Assembly (NCBI GenBank): GCA_002007465.1
Contig: LNAC01000688.1
Span: 588,448-652,447 of the forward strand
DNA from: Ailurus styani
Lineage: Eukaryota > Chordata > Mammalia > Carnivora > Ailuridae
Reading direction: 5' to 3'
DNA: 64,000 bases
The notes beneath the pieces were generated by a model. That model ran no database searches. It saw only the letters and a list, made by a program, of their open reading frames with translations, and had not been told where the DNA came from. The first letter of the stretch is position 1; the number at the start of each line of letters is the position of its first letter. This document shows, piece after piece, positions 1 through 11,267 of the stretch. The position numbers and the translations under genes are program-made.

Positions 1-336
1 AATACAAGAATATAAACACATTCTAGTAGAATTAACAAGTGAATTTGGAAATATAATTTGATTAAATATCCCCATATATACATTTCAGCAAGAAATGGAA
101 GCTGAAATTTAGAAAATAAAAATGTATTTAAATTAGTGTGAATAATATTAAATACGTATGAATAAATCTAATGAAAGATGTGCAAATCATCCACATGGAA
201 ACTGTCAAAAAGTATTATGAACAGAAATTTTAAAGCACTTACATACATGATCTTTTAAAAAATGTTTCTCAGTAAATTGCAGATCTATACCAAAAAGATA
301 ATAGAGAAAAACAATATGATTAAAAATGAGCAGAGA

Positions 337-549
337 GGGCGCCTGGGTGGCTCAGTGGGTTAAAGCCTCCGCTTTCAGCTCAGGTCATGATCTCAGCGTC
401 CTGGGATCAAGGCCCGCATCAGGCTCTCTGCTCAGCAGGGAGCTTGCTTCCTCCTCTCCCTGTCTCTCTGCCTGCCTCTCTGCCTACTTGTAATTTCTCT
501 CTCTGTGTCAAATAAATAAATAAAATCTTTAAAAAAATAAAAAATAAAA
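337..549 (+). mobile_element. Can-SINE (tRNA-Lys-derived), mustelid type
   Basis: Full-length head with A-box region tggctcagtgggtt and B-box-like gggatcaaggccc, CT-rich middle, and AAATAAATAAATAAAATCTTT tail. The perfect 16-bp target-site duplication taaaaatgagcagaga at 321-336 and 550-565 fixes both ends. It is inserted in the old L1. Confidence 0.97.
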
Positions 550-724
550 TAAAAATGAGCAGAGAATCTGGAATGAATTTTTTTTTCCCAAAAATATATA
601 CAGGTGGCTAACAAGGACGGGAATAGATGCTCAGCATCACTAATCATCAGGGAAATCTAAATCAAAATCACAGTGAGATTCCACCTCACACCTGTCAGAA
701 TGACTAGTATCAAAAAGACAAGAG

Positions 725-937
725 CGGTGCTTGGGTGGCTCAGTCAGTTAAACATCCAACTCCTGATTTTGGCTCAGGTCATCGTGTTAGAGATATGGGA
801 TCAAGACTGGCATCCTGCTCTGCAGTCAGTGTGGAGTCTGCTGGAGATTCTCTCTCTCTCTCTCTTTCTTCCTCTCCCTTTCCCTCTGTTTTCTCTCTCC
901 TTCTCTCTCTAAAATAAATAAATGAATCTTAAAAAAA
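725..937 (+). mobile_element. Older, diverged Can-SINE
   Basis: The head reads gcttgggtggctcagtcagttaa and diverges from the young copies. A CT-rich tract and aaataaataaatgaatctt tail follow. Imperfect flanking repeats (aaaaagacaagag / aaaaagataagaa) suggest a target-site duplication inside the L1. Divergence suggests it predates the 337-549 copy. Confidence 0.9.
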
Positions 938-1204
938 AAAGATAAGAAATAACAAGTGTGGGTGATGATGTGAAGAAAAAGAAACCGTGGTGCACTGCTG
1001 GAATGTAAATTGATCCAGCCAATATGGAAAACATATGGAGGTTCCTGAAAGAAATAAAAATAGAATTAGTATAGTCAAAGAAAATGAAAACAGTATATCA
1101 TGAAATATATGTACTACCATGTTGATTGCAGCATTATTTACAGAAGCCAAGATATGGAAGCAACCCATGTACCCACTGATGGATAAATGGATAAAAGAAT
1201 TATA

Positions 1205-1395
1205 TCATGTATGTATGTGTGCATGTGTATATATATATTTATATATATAATATATATCTATATGTATATACATATGTATGTATATATGTATATATATTCA
1301 TATATACACACAATTATATATTATATAATATATATTATTCAGTATGTATTTCTACTACATATACATATACATACATACATATGTCATACATATAA
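1205..1395. repeat. AT-rich (TA/TATG)n low-complexity expansion within L1
   Basis: A run of tatgta and tatata units sits where L1 ORF2 normally has a short tata stretch before the 'caatggaatattattcagcc' segment. It looks like local microsatellite growth inside the L1. The short open frames here encode only Y/I/M-rich low-complexity peptides and are not genes. Confidence 0.85.
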
Positions 1396-1732
1396 ATTAA
1401 CCATAAAAATGAAATCTTGCCTTCTTGACAACATGGATGGATCTTGAGGGCACTGCTGAGTGAAATAAGTCAGAAAAACATACACCATATAATCTCACTA
1501 TATGTGGAATAAAAAAAAAAACAAAGACCTCATAGGTACAGAAAACAGATTAGTGGGGGGCCAGAGGTGGGGCGCTGGAGGTAGGTGAAATGGTTAAGAG
1601 GGTCAAAAGCTACAAACTTCAAATTGTAAAATGAATGAAATGAATGTTATGGGGATTTAATGCACAGCATGGTGACTGTAGCTAATAATACTGTATTGCA
1701 TATTTGAAAGACACTAAGAAACTAGATCTTTA

Positions 1733-1937
1733 TATTTTAATTTTTTAAAAGATTTTATTTATTTATTTGACAGAGAGAGAAATTACAAGCAGGCAGAGAG
1801 GCAGACAGAGAAAGAGGAAGAAGCAGGCTCCTTGCCGAGCAGAGAGCCCGACATGGGGCTCTATCCCAGGACCCTGAGATCATGACCTGAGCCGAAGGCA
1901 GAGGCATTAACCCACTGAGCCACCCAGGCGCCCCAAA
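1733..1937 (-). mobile_element. Can-SINE, mustelid type
   Basis: Reverse-complement SINE: T-rich tail with aagattttatttatttattt at the left and cccactgagccacccaggcg at the right. The 14-bp target-site duplication aaactagatcttta at 1719-1732 and 1938-1951 lies in the L1 3' UTR and shows clean insertion into the older element. Confidence 0.97.
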
Positions 1938-2109
1938 AAACTAGATCTTTAAAGTCTTTATCATAAGGAATAGATTGTAAGTATGCATGATGATGTTAAC
2001 TAGACTTACTGTGATGATTATTTTGCAACATATACAACTATCAAATTATTACATTATACACTAATATAATATAATGTTACATATTAATTATACCTCAATT
2101 AAAAAGAAA

Positions 2110-2532
2110 TATAGATATTGATAATTTACTTCATGCCCCACATATAAATCAATTCCAGAGGGATTATGGTGTTAATTTCTGAAAGAAAAAAACAATAAAT
2201 TGTCTATAAGATGACAGAGGATAGTAACTTCGTATCTTTCAGGCAGAGAGGGACTTCTTTAAGGAGATATAAAAAGCACTAATCTTGAAAAGAAGGAATT
2301 GATAAATTGTAGTACATTAAGATAAAGGACTCTTAATGAAAACACCATTAACAAGTGAAAAGACAAGCCAAAGTGCAGGAAAATGTACTTGAAATACATA
2401 TAGTTGAAATAGGGTTCATACATCATATATACAAATAATTCTTCCAAAAATAATAGGAAAATAAACAAAAGAGAGTATTCAAATAGCCAATAAATCCATT
2501 AAAATGTGTTAGGTCATTAAAAATCAAGGAAA
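2110..2532 (+). mobile_element. Highly diverged L1 ORF2 3'-region fragment
   Basis: Scattered identity to the L1 ORF2 segment upstream of its 3' end: aaatcaattccagaggga near 2145, gtgaaaagacaagccaaag near 2356, aatagccaataaatcc near 2481, gtcattaaaaatcaaggaaa near 2512. The order is collinear with L1 but with many deletions. No usable frame remains. Confidence 0.6.
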
Positions 2533-2898
2533 CATGATAATTGTCTTTCTTTGATTGACTTATTTTGCTCAGCATAATACCCTCCAGTTCCATCCATGTC
2601 CTAATCTCACAAAACAAACTGAGGGTTACTGGGGGGTGGGAGGGTAGGGATAGGGTGGATGGGTTATGGACATTGGGGAGGGTTTGTGCTTTGGTGAATG
2701 CTGTGAAAGATGTAAGCCTGATGATTCACAGACCTGTACCCCTTGGGCAAAGAATAAAAATAAAATTAAAAAAAAAAANTGGGTTATGGACATTGGGGAG
2801 GGTTTGTGCTTTGGTGAATGCTGTGAAAGATGTAAGCCTGATGATTCACAGACCTGTACCCCTTGGGCAAAGAATAAAAATAAAACTAAAAAAAAAAA
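2533..2898 (+). mobile_element. Carnivore L1 3' end with inverted 5' part (twin priming)
   Basis: 2533-2600 is L1 ORF2 end sequence in antisense orientation. 2601-2778 is the L1 3' UTR in sense orientation (acaaaacaaactgagggtta) ending in poly(A). The head-on junction at 2600/2601 is the classic 5'-inversion structure. The real element ends at 2778. 2780-2898 repeats 2660-2778 across an N at 2779 and is probably an assembly duplicate. Confidence 0.85.
2660..2898. repeat. 119-bp tandem duplicate around a single N (probable assembly artefact)
   Basis: 2660-2778 and 2780-2898 are identical except for t/c at 2766/2886, with one N at 2779 between them. Two copies abutting at an N, with one mismatch like an allelic difference, suggest unmerged overlapping contig ends rather than a biological tandem repeat. 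Confidence 0.85.
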
Positions 2899-3057
2899 TG
2901 TAGTCCTTCTTTGTGTTCGTTGTCCAAGGGGGACCTTCAATCTCATCCCCATACTCTGGGATTTTCATATGTCTTGTTTATGGATAGTTGCGAGTTGGTC
3001 TTCTTGTGAGGGGAACTGAAGTCAGGAACAACCTACATTGCTATCTTAACGATGTCA
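2899..3057 (-). mobile_element. Possible L1 5'-UTR-like fragment (antisense)
   Basis: The reverse complement contains caggttgttcctgacttcag-like and caactatccataaacaagac-like stretches reminiscent of L1 5' leader sequence. The match is from memory and is weak. The stretch could be another repeat or unique sequence. Confidence 0.35.
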
Positions 3058-3211
3058 CTTTCCTCCTTCCTTCCTGTGGATCCAAATTTTCATGATACTA
3101 TTTTTGACATTCTGAAAGAAATATATTGCTATTTTTTATTTAACAGAAACACAATCTGACTGCCACATTTCTATATTTAGCATGGCTGTGAAGTTAAGTT
3201 TAAAATGGGGT

Positions 3212-3395
3212 AGGGTGGTACACCTGGGTGACTCAGTCAGTTAAGGGTCTGTCTTTGGCCCATGTCATGATACCTGGGTCCTTGCTTTGCAGGGATCCTG
3301 CTTCTCCTTCTGCCTGCCACTCCCCTGCTTGTGCACTCTCTCTCTCTCTCTCTCTCACTCTCTCTGACAAGTAAATAAATAAATTCTAAAAAAAT
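3212..3395 (+). mobile_element. Older Can-SINE
   Basis: Head acacctgggtgactcagtca, then CT repeat and aagtaaataaataaattct tail. Flanked by an approximate target duplication taaaatgggg at 3201-3210 and 3396-3405. Several substitutions against the young consensus mark it as an older copy. Confidence 0.9.
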
Positions 3396-3405
3396 AAAAT
3401 GGGGG

Positions 3406-5429
3406 TGAGGAAAGATGGTGAGAAATGATGCTGGAAGAATAGGAAGGGAAAAAGATGAAAAAATAAAAGGATTTATGTCGTGTCAGGGAATTTGAAGTCT
3501 ACCATGTGTGTGATGGGGAAACTGTAAAGGCTTTTACTCTTGATCAATTTTGAAATAGTTGAGTATTATCTTTTTTTTTTAATTATAAAAAATGTTTATT
3601 TGTAAGAATGATTTTTTTCTTCTGCGGAAAGGAAAAATGATTAATGACATTACAACGCAAGTTTGAGTTGAGTATTATCTTAAGAAACAACCAAAGGGTT
3701 GATTTCTGATTCCCTCACTTTTGGAATGTGACTTTTATTAGTTACAGATCTTCTATAAACTTCAGGTTTTTTTTCTTTTAGTAAATAGTAGTAATATATA
3801 TACTGAAGTATGTTGTTATACATCATACATCACATAATGACATATTGCACATATCTCATACATATTCTATTCCTCCTAAAAACAATAAAAAATGAATTAT
3901 TTATGCTTTTTCCAGGAAATGCATTTATTTTAAAGAACATTCTGTATGTAATCTGAAGGAAAACTTGGATTTCAATGGTGGGATTTCAGGTATCACATTT
4001 GGCCAGGAGGGGAAGCACAGTTGAGAGAGACAGGACTCTAGAATATAATCACATGACCTCATCTATATCAATTGTCATATTGCCTTCACACAGAAGACAA
4101 TCCACTGGGGACTATGGATGACTTTATCTAACTGCCTTCAATTTGAAGGCATAAGGAAGTTACATAAAATGAAAAGGTTATGCTTAGTTTAAATTGGAAT
4201 CACAACCGTAACTTAGCTCTTAGGAGGAGTATTTACAAATTATGAAGAGCATTTATTTTGTTAATATATGTAAAACACCTCATCCAAATACATGGCATAC
4301 TGTAGAGACTTTATAATTTAAAAGAATAGAAGGATAGAAACTTAAATACAAAGAACTTCCAAGGTATAACTTCTAATAATGACCTATTTGCATGTGTGTG
4401 CAAAGGGAAGGAGGTTCTATTTCAAACCATGAGCTCAATAGGACAGACTCACTATATCAGAGAATATGCTATTAAATAGATTGCTCTAAAAAAGGATAAA
4501 ATTAATTTTACACTAGAGCGCTTCCTCTAAACGTGTGTGTTTGCTGGAAGAACTTGGTGCTGCTTTTTGAATAAAAAGTGACTTTTTATTCATAGTATTC
4601 TACCAAGTTTACATCCTCAGGGAAATTAAGCAGACTGGTCACATTTTATCCAATATGTAAATTCATGTCACCAGACAGGCCTGTGTTATCTCCAACAATT
4701 TAGCAGGAATATTAGCCTCTGGTAAGTTCCATCATTGGGGGTCAGTAGAGGAAGTACAGTTAAGTTGATTTGGGGTTTGATTGGAGTCTTACAGAAATTA
4801 TTAATGTTAACTTAAGAATACTTAAAAGTCTTCCCCTTCTTGCATTTAGTATTTTTATCCCCAAGTAAGTCCTTGAAAATAAATCAATAAACGCAATTCT
4901 AAACAAAATTCTAAATGTAAATTCAGTATTATATATTTCTTTGTTACATTTTGGGCTAAAGGTCATAGATCAGTGGTTTTTACTTATCTCAAAGAACAAA
5001 GACTATAATTTTAGATTTTCTGCAAATACATGCTTTATCACTAAAATGACAAATATTCCCAATGGAGATCTTCATCTTTCCTCTGGCACAATCTGGCTTG
5101 GTGAATTTTTTTTATTTTACTATTTATTATCATAGCATAAAATGTGATAATTGTACCAAATAACTTTATAAATTTTAAAACAAAATGCAAATATTTGCTG
5201 TAATTAATATAGCATAATTTTCCTGGGAAAACAAACTGATAGCAGTATTTCAAACCCTCAAAAACATCACAGATTCTTAGTCTAGAAGTCATCTTCTTTT
5301 TTCTCCATCAATCCCTTTCTTTCCTCTTCTCTGTCTACTTCACCTTCCTCTCTTTCTGTCTTTTAATTTTTTTCTATCTCTCCCAATTTCCCTCCCATTC
5401 ATTCTTTCATTTTCTTCCCATAGTTCTAG
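3406..5429. other. No gene or clear repeat; AT-rich single-copy sequence
   Basis: Mostly AT-rich sequence without recognisable repeats or usable reading frames. A pyrimidine-rich tract covers about 5288-5410. The short open frames at 4760-5292 show no domain, and their composition looks like random AT-rich DNA. Confidence 0.5.
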
Positions 5430-5530
5430 GATTTGGAGATACAGTGGTAAATGACACAGTCCCTGTCCTCAGGCAGGTCACAAACATATTCTAAAAAATA
5501 AAGGAAAATAAACCAGGTTTACAATGATGG
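5430..5530 (+). repeat. Possible ancient mammalian interspersed repeat fragment
   Basis: The stretch 'gatttggagatacagtggta' followed by acagtccctgtcctcag matches the very common old mammalian motif 'ctggggatacagtgatgaac ... gtccctgccctcatgg'. I cannot say which MIR/L2-age family it belongs to. Confidence 0.45.
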
Positions 5531-6203
5531 AGCCACCACTGTTGGTAACTCTTTATCATATGATGCTGGAAATTTACTTATTTCACCCTAATTAGCCTCC
5601 TTATTGCAGACTCTCCACTCTAGAATCTCATCTGTTGGGTGATGGCTACAATGAATATTTATTATATTATTCTTCCTATGTTTAAGTTTCCTTACATTTT
5701 TTTCATAAAAAAGGAAAATCAAAAGATGCACACACCACTTTGAAGTTCAGTGGCTGCAGAAACTTGCCACATTTGTCGTGGAGTAGTTCATAGTCAGAGT
5801 GGCATTAAAAGTGTTTTCAAACAGGTCATGGAAAGAGAGACAATTTGGCCAAATAAAAGCTTTAATATTGAGTGTTTCAGCTACATAAAATGATTCAATT
5901 TCTAATAGATACATTCAGAGAAAGAATGGTCTGTCTGAGTAATAAGAAAATGAGTTTCTTGTCATCAACTAAATGACTGGATGTAAATTACCAATGTCAA
6001 AAATTTTTATAAAATCATATTCTGATGGGGGGAAGAAAAGATGAATAAGAGACTACTTTAAGATGCAAAGACACCATGAAATGCATATGTAGAAATAAAT
6101 ACCGCTCCTTTGTTCTGGGGACAAGGGCAACTCAATATGCTATGCCCTTTATGGAGTTTTTAAAATAGGTGATCATGTCCCATATTAATGGAGAAATTGA
6201 GGC
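5531..6203. other. Single-copy AT-rich sequence; no gene seen
   Basis: No repeat or coding signature recognised. No frame is longer than about 60 codons. Confidence 0.5.
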
Positions 6204-6216
6204 TAAAGTAAGTGGC

Positions 6217-6653
6217 GTTGTATGTATACAGTGGAATTTTACTCAGCCATCAGAAAGGATGAATACTTACCATTTACATCGACATGAATGGAAGTGGAAA
6301 GTATTAGGCTGAGCAATACAAGTTAATCTGAGAAAGACAATTATCACATGGTTTCACTCATATGTGGAATATAGGAAACAGGCCAGAGGATGGTAGGGGA
6401 ACAGATGGAAAACAACAAAATGGCAAGTCATGAGAGAGAGAGAAAAATCATGACAGTCTCTTAACCATAGGAAACAAACTGAGGGTTGCTGGAGGGAGGT
6501 GGGCAGGGGAATGGGAAAATTGGGTAACAATCTTTATGGAGGGCGTGCGATGTGATGAGCACTGGGTGTTATGTACAACTGATAATTTATTTAACACTAC
6601 ATCTGAAACTAATGATGTACTATAAGTTGGATAATTGAATTTAAATAAAAAAA
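6217..6653 (+). mobile_element. 5'-truncated carnivore L1 (about 440 bp)
   Basis: Begins in the ORF2 end (agtggaattttactcagcca) and continues through the 3' UTR (acaaactgagggttgctgg, gatgagcactgggtgttatg) to an A-rich end. The 13-bp target-site duplication taaagtaagt(g/a)gc at 6204-6216 and 6654-6666 supports a discrete insertion. Confidence 0.93.
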
Positions 6654-6666
6654 TAAAGTAAGTAGC

Positions 6667-8079
6667 AAAATCTAGATGTGATATCAAGTATGGGTGATTG
6701 AAAAATTAATGTCTCCCCCTCTATGCGCACTGTCCCAAGAGGACAGGACACACCATGATTAAATGGCAGGAAGGACAAGAATGTGCAATAGGAAAATTGT
6801 ATGGCTCCCAGGTAGGCTCTGCTCAACGCTTCTACTCAAAGATCAAGAACATACTTGAGGTTTGCAGACACTTCCCTTAAAGGACCTGTTTTCAAAATCT
6901 GGCTCTGATATATAGTCATAGATAATTTATTTGTATTTTACCATCTTAAACTTCAGTTAAAAATTAAAAAAATATGTAAAAATACTGCATAATAACTAAA
7001 TGGTAACTTTTAGCTCTCATGTTGTTCTCATTACTACAAAAATACCTTGTCTTGACCTAGCTAGGAAGTTAGCCTCAGGAGCAGGAATGCATCTAACCAG
7101 TTTGTTTCATTCTGGGGTTTAACTATGAATTCTTCCTGAAAGCTCCAATCAAGTCAGTTGCTTAGTAGTAAATTTTTTCTGGCATAATAAGATTGATTGG
7201 ATTCTCCTGACATGCTCTTTGTAGCTAAAGAAGCCTAGAGGGAGGTGGCAGTAAGTGCCTTTGCTTTTTCAATAACAGAAAGAAGAGATGATTTTCTGGG
7301 GTGATTTTTTTTGCTTACTTGTTTTGTAAGACAGTGGCAAAGGCTTCACAAGCACATGCTTGTTGGCTTCATGAGAGGGAGAGAGACTGGCATTCTTCAT
7401 CAAGTCTGACTGGAGGCTGATGTTATTGAACTACTTATTTTCATGTGCCTGGTGGTCAGTTCCCACAGTAGGGGCTCATGTTTCTTGCTTGGATAATTAC
7501 TTAAAACACATTTATGGGAATTAACCAGACTGAATATACTCTGGAGCCCACACACTCACGCCAGCACCGCAGGCTGTTCACGGTCAGAGCAGAGCCCATT
7601 AGAAGCTGACAAAGGACAGAAGGTGAGCTGGGAACTAGGAAAATGTCATTTAGGCATGAAAATCAGGAAGAACCAAATACTCAAGCCCAGCGCTCCAAAT
7701 AAATTAGAGTGGTCATAATGAAAAACAGGCAACAGAGCTCAAGGAAATTGAATCCTCCACTCCCTGCCTGCCTCTGTTTATGTGCCCCACCGGTAATTGA
7801 CCATTTAGGAGCTGATTTGAGTTTTACAGCTGTCATAACAGTCAAGTGCAGGGCAATCCATCATCCTATTTCAATCTAAGTCAGTCAGGTTCACTTTGGA
7901 TGCTCCTGATTCAATGCTGCACTAACGCAGGCTCTAGCGCCATCTCTGTCCCTCCTACTCTGCTTGTCCCCCATCCTGCAGATGGGCATTAGCCTAACAA
8001 GAGCACAAGTTCGTGTTGGAAAGAAATAATGCAAGAACTCCAGAGGAACCCAGGTCCATTAACAGCTAGTATCTCAGGT
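6667..8079. other. Single-copy sequence including a non-repetitive, moderate-GC block at 7480-7990
   Basis: No repeat recognised. 7480-7990 stands out from its AT-rich surroundings by higher complexity and GC, with closely spaced homeobox-like (ggtaattgac at 7791) and E-box-like (acagctgtcataa at 7827) words. It has no open frame. It could be a conserved non-coding element, but conservation cannot be judged from one sequence. Confidence 0.4.
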
Positions 8080-8108
8080 TGTGTGTGTGTGTGTGTGTGT
8101 GTATGTGT
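8080..8108. repeat. (GT)n microsatellite
   Basis: About 11 uninterrupted GT units followed by an AT-interrupted end (gtatgtgt). Confidence 0.97.
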
Positions 8109-8559
8109 TCAGATATAATGAAAATGCTTAGATAAAAGGAGAGTGTTTCACTGGAGCTGTGTGACTCTCTGCTATTTTTTATATTGGGATCGACTACTTC
8201 CACATGCCTTTTTTTCACATCTTTGGTACCCATGAACCTCACATCAGGAGGGTTTTTATTTTTTCAGTGTCTCTGAGACTTCTCTAGCTCACGAACTATA
8301 TGAAAGAAATCAGACTCTTTTAAATATCTGTAGTTATGTTCACATGCGATACTTCTCATTGAAATGCTGTTCCTACTGTCTTTTCTTGGCCCAGCGTCCT
8401 CCCCGCCCCCATCCACAGTCCACACATCACCTCCTCTAGTGAAAAATTATCTGGTACATCCCTCTACCTGCCCTAGTCTACACATACGTACTGGGCAATG
8501 GAGTCCTCAGTCTTTCTACCTAAATACGACATTGACATTTTTTATAGACTCTCTGCGCG
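8109..8559. other. No gene; pyrimidine-rich sequence
   Basis: C/T-rich sequence, possibly the 5' part of the L2 remnant that follows. A 137-codon open frame (8364-8777, plus strand) spans this stretch and the L2 remnant. It has no recognisable domain and is rich in P, S, T, L and H, as expected from pyrimidine-rich DNA. Confidence 0.5.
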
Positions 8560-9450
8560 TAGCTAGCTCCTTTGAGCAGCATGTCAATCTCAAACATACC
8601 CACAATGGATGGTTCACTACCATTCCCTCCCCTCCACACAAACTCCCAATCTGTCCATACTCTTTGTGGTCTGTCTCAAAGTTTGTTGCCAACATTCACC
8701 CAGGGAAGAAACTGGACCTCACCTTAACTGCTTCTTATCCTCTATCCTTTACATACCTCAAGTCCTATCTATTCTAACTTCTTAACATCAACAGAATTCC
8801 TCTACTTTTCCGTAAACCAATCACCAGTTCCTACGTTCAAGGCACTGTGACTCCTAGACTGCACTCTGCTGTGCCCTTCTTGCATACAGGAAGGTGCTGT
8901 CCAGGGATCTTTCTGTGGCACGAATGTGACAGTCTCACCACCAGGCTTTCCAAATGTTAGTTCTGCCTATGGTTCTGAGGCTCAGCCTCCAACATAGCTC
9001 ATCTGGCCTGTCTTAATCTTGATCCTGCTTAATTTTTAGGCTTCTCTTTTACTGTCTTTTTAATTCCATAATTTACCCATAGAGAAATTATATTTTTAAT
9101 TACTTATGCCCCCCCTTTTCAATGTGTTCCAGACCTTTCTGCCTAAAAGACCCTCACCCTCCTTTCCTGACTTACTAACCCTATCTCATGTTCCAGATTT
9201 TGGTTTGGAGTCACCCCTCTTAGAAGCTATCCCCAGTTTTCAAATACTTTTTGTTATTAGTTTTTTATTTTATTTTGTTTTTTAGATGCTACACAGTCTA
9301 CCCTAATATGAGGATATCTATTCCCTGTCCTGGCACCCATCACTCCTCAGTGCTTTTGCTTGTTTCAGTGTCTGTCTCATGACTCAGTCATTACTTTCTG
9401 TAAAGTTGAGGATAGGTCTGTATTATTTGTTAGGTACTTAATTAATGAAT
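8560..9450 (+). mobile_element. Degraded L2 (LINE-2) remnants
   Basis: Collinear but weak resemblance to L2. An 'aacatgtccaaaactgaa'-like part lies near 8580 and a 'gaagccttccctgacc'-like part near 9210. A 3' portion follows with 'tgtctgtctc' at 9370 and 'gaggataggtctgtattatt' near 9410. Highly decayed, and boundaries are approximate. Confidence 0.5.
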
Positions 9451-9680
9451 GCTGCTGTAATTATTCTTTCTTCTCATTCAATAATACTGCAAGGCATTAT
9501 CTCCATTTTATAGGGTAGAAGCCCAAGGCTAAACAAGTCAGGAAGTTCCTAAGATCAGGTTGTTATTAAGTGGTGGGGTTGGAATTAAAAATGAGCTATT
9601 TCTGATCTTAAGTAGTATACTTTTATACTATAAAAAACTGTCTTTGTAATTCATAAAGTGATATATAGTAAATAGTATGT

Positions 9681-10347
9681 GTGATAAGCTAAATAGTGGT
9701 CTCCCAAAGATATCCATATCATCCCTCAAACCTGACATTGTAACTTTATATGGGAAAGGACTTCACAGATGTGGACAATTTTAAGGATTTGGGGATACAG
9801 AGATTATTCTGAATGATCTGGATAGGGCCAAAGTTTGATGACCCTAGAGGGAAACAGAGGGACATTTTGCTATGGAAGAGGAAGTAGGAGATGAATAAAT
9901 TGGAATGATGTGAGGAAGAAGTCACAAGCCAAGGAAGGTAGGCAGCCTACAGAAGCTAGAAAGGCGGATGCCTGGGTGGCTCAGTGGGTTAAGCCTCTGC
10001 CTTCAGCTCAGGTCATGATCTCAGGGTCCTGGTATATCGAGCCCCGGATCAGGCTCCCTGCTCAGCAGAGAGCCTTCTTCCTCCTCTCTCCCTGCCTGCC
10101 TCACTGCTTACTTGTGATCTTTCTGTCAAATAAGTAAATAAAATCTTAAAAAAAAAAAAAAAAGAAGCAAGGAAGGCAGAGAGATCTCCCATAGAGCTTC
10201 CAAAAGGAATCAGCTCTGCTGATGCCTTGCCTTTAGCCCAGTAAAACTGATTCTGGACTTCTGACCTCCAGAGCTGTCACAGCATAAACTGCTATTTTAG
10301 TCTCCATATCCGTGGTAACTTGTTATAGCAGCAATAGGAAACTAATA
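9681..10347 (+). mobile_element. ERVL-MaLR LTR (MLT1-like), split by a SINE
   Basis: The solitary LTR starts near tgataagctaaatagtggtc and contains 'cccaaagatatccatatc', 'acttcacagatgtg' and, after the SINE, 'tgacctccagagctgtcac'. It ends 'gcaataggaaactaataca', the typical MaLR 3' end. No internal retroviral genes are present. The SINE at 9966-10162 interrupts it. The subfamily is not certain. Confidence 0.8.
9966..10162 (+). mobile_element. Can-SINE inside the MaLR LTR
   Basis: Head gatgcctgggtggctcagtg, CT-rich middle and aaataagtaaataaaatctt tail with 16 A. The 15-bp duplication agaagctagaaaggc / agaagcaaggaaggc (13 of 15 match) lies at 9951-9965 and 10163-10177. The LTR reads continuously when the SINE is removed. 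Confidence 0.97.
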
Positions 10348-10553
10348 CATTATGCATGAAAAGTGTAATATACACAATTTATATTGGTACATATGTGAAA
10401 AGCATGTATTTTCATTAAATCCAAACTCTTGAATGGCCATCTGTGTACCTGTGTAAGACAGATTTAGCTGTAATTATTAACTGAACAGAAGGCCACACAA
10501 TTCCCTGGAAAGCCTGAATAAAAAAAAACTACTTAAAAGATGTTACTTTTTAA

Positions 10554-10751
10554 CTCTTAATCTCAGGAAACAAACTGAGGGTTGCTGGGGGGTTTGTGGG
10601 GAGGTATAGGGTGGCTGAGTGATGGACATTGGGGAGGGTATGTGCTATGGTGAGTGCTGTGAATTGTGTAAGACTGAGGATTCACAGACCTGTACCCCTG
10701 AAACAAATAATGCATTATATGTTAATAAATAAATAAATAAAGATTAAAAAA
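10554..10751 (+). mobile_element. Short 5'-truncated carnivore L1 tail (about 200 bp)
   Basis: Only the last part of the 3' UTR is present (gaaacaaactgagggttgct, acagacctgtacccctgaaa) plus an A-rich tail. The 11-bp target-site duplication ttactttttaa at 10543-10553 and 10752-10762 is exact. Confidence 0.95.
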
Positions 10752-10762
10752 TTACTTTTTAA

Positions 10763-11267
10763 AGGAAGTTATTTTATGACTTTCTTATTCTTTTATAATA
10801 ATCACATTTCAAAGAAAGAAGAAATAGAGTTAAGCCACAGCCTTAAAAAAAATCATGTACATTCTTTAATGAGATCATAGAATTATTCCATTATCTCAAC
10901 AGTTGCTTAAATATGTTACTTTAAAATTGCTGTTGTTCTCCGTGCTTAATTAGGTTTCACCTCACAGTATGTAAAGGACACTTCATTCACTTAGTTAGTA
11001 AACTTCAATTAAAGAGATTGGTGCCATGTGTCACTTCAATATACAGATTCCCCTGGCAGGACTATCTCTCATGGCCAAGGCCTGGAGCTGGGACCACTAG
11101 TCAGCCATTTCCTTCTTTCTGTGGGTGCTCAATTCTGGTCAATTTCCTGCATTTCCTACTTGCTCCTTCTCATTCATTTTTGTGTGAGAAACTCCTCATA
11201 CATCCTCTCCTCATTACCTCCTTTGCCAATATTTTAGTTCAGAATCTGTTTCTCTCTTGTTAATCTT
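10763..11267. other. No gene; possible L2 fragments in 11150-11260
   Basis: AT-rich to about 11000, then C/T-rich. The latter could be the upstream part of the L2 that continues after the L1 insertion at 11268-11598, but the match is too weak to assert. Confidence 0.35.

Larger units (their letters stand above)
1..2109 (+). mobile_element. Old L1 (LINE-1), ORF2 remnants to 3' UTR, interrupted by SINEs
   Basis: Diverged L1 in sense orientation. Positions 1-320 resemble the ORF2 region after the RT core. 590-720 and 940-1500 resemble the 3' part of ORF2 (tcagcatcactaatcatcag at 631; ggatggatcttgagggca near 1435). 1510-1718 and 1952-2109 resemble the 3' UTR, ending in an A-rich tail near 2109. 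ORF2 sequence between about 320 and 590 is internally deleted. Three Can-SINEs lie in or against it. All reading frames are broken. It runs off the left edge of the window. Confidence 0.85.

Noticed and set aside
337..549. tRNA gene call on SINE heads
   Set aside because: The tRNA-Lys-like head lacks a full cloverleaf acceptor stem and continues into SINE body and tail.
2565..3019. Open frames of 108-117 codons with an internal repeat
   Set aside because: The repeated peptide comes from the duplicated L1 3' UTR around the N at 2779.
8364..8777. 137-codon plus-strand open frame
   Set aside because: Composition is that of pyrimidine-rich DNA, it overlaps L2-like sequence, and it has no domain or splice context.
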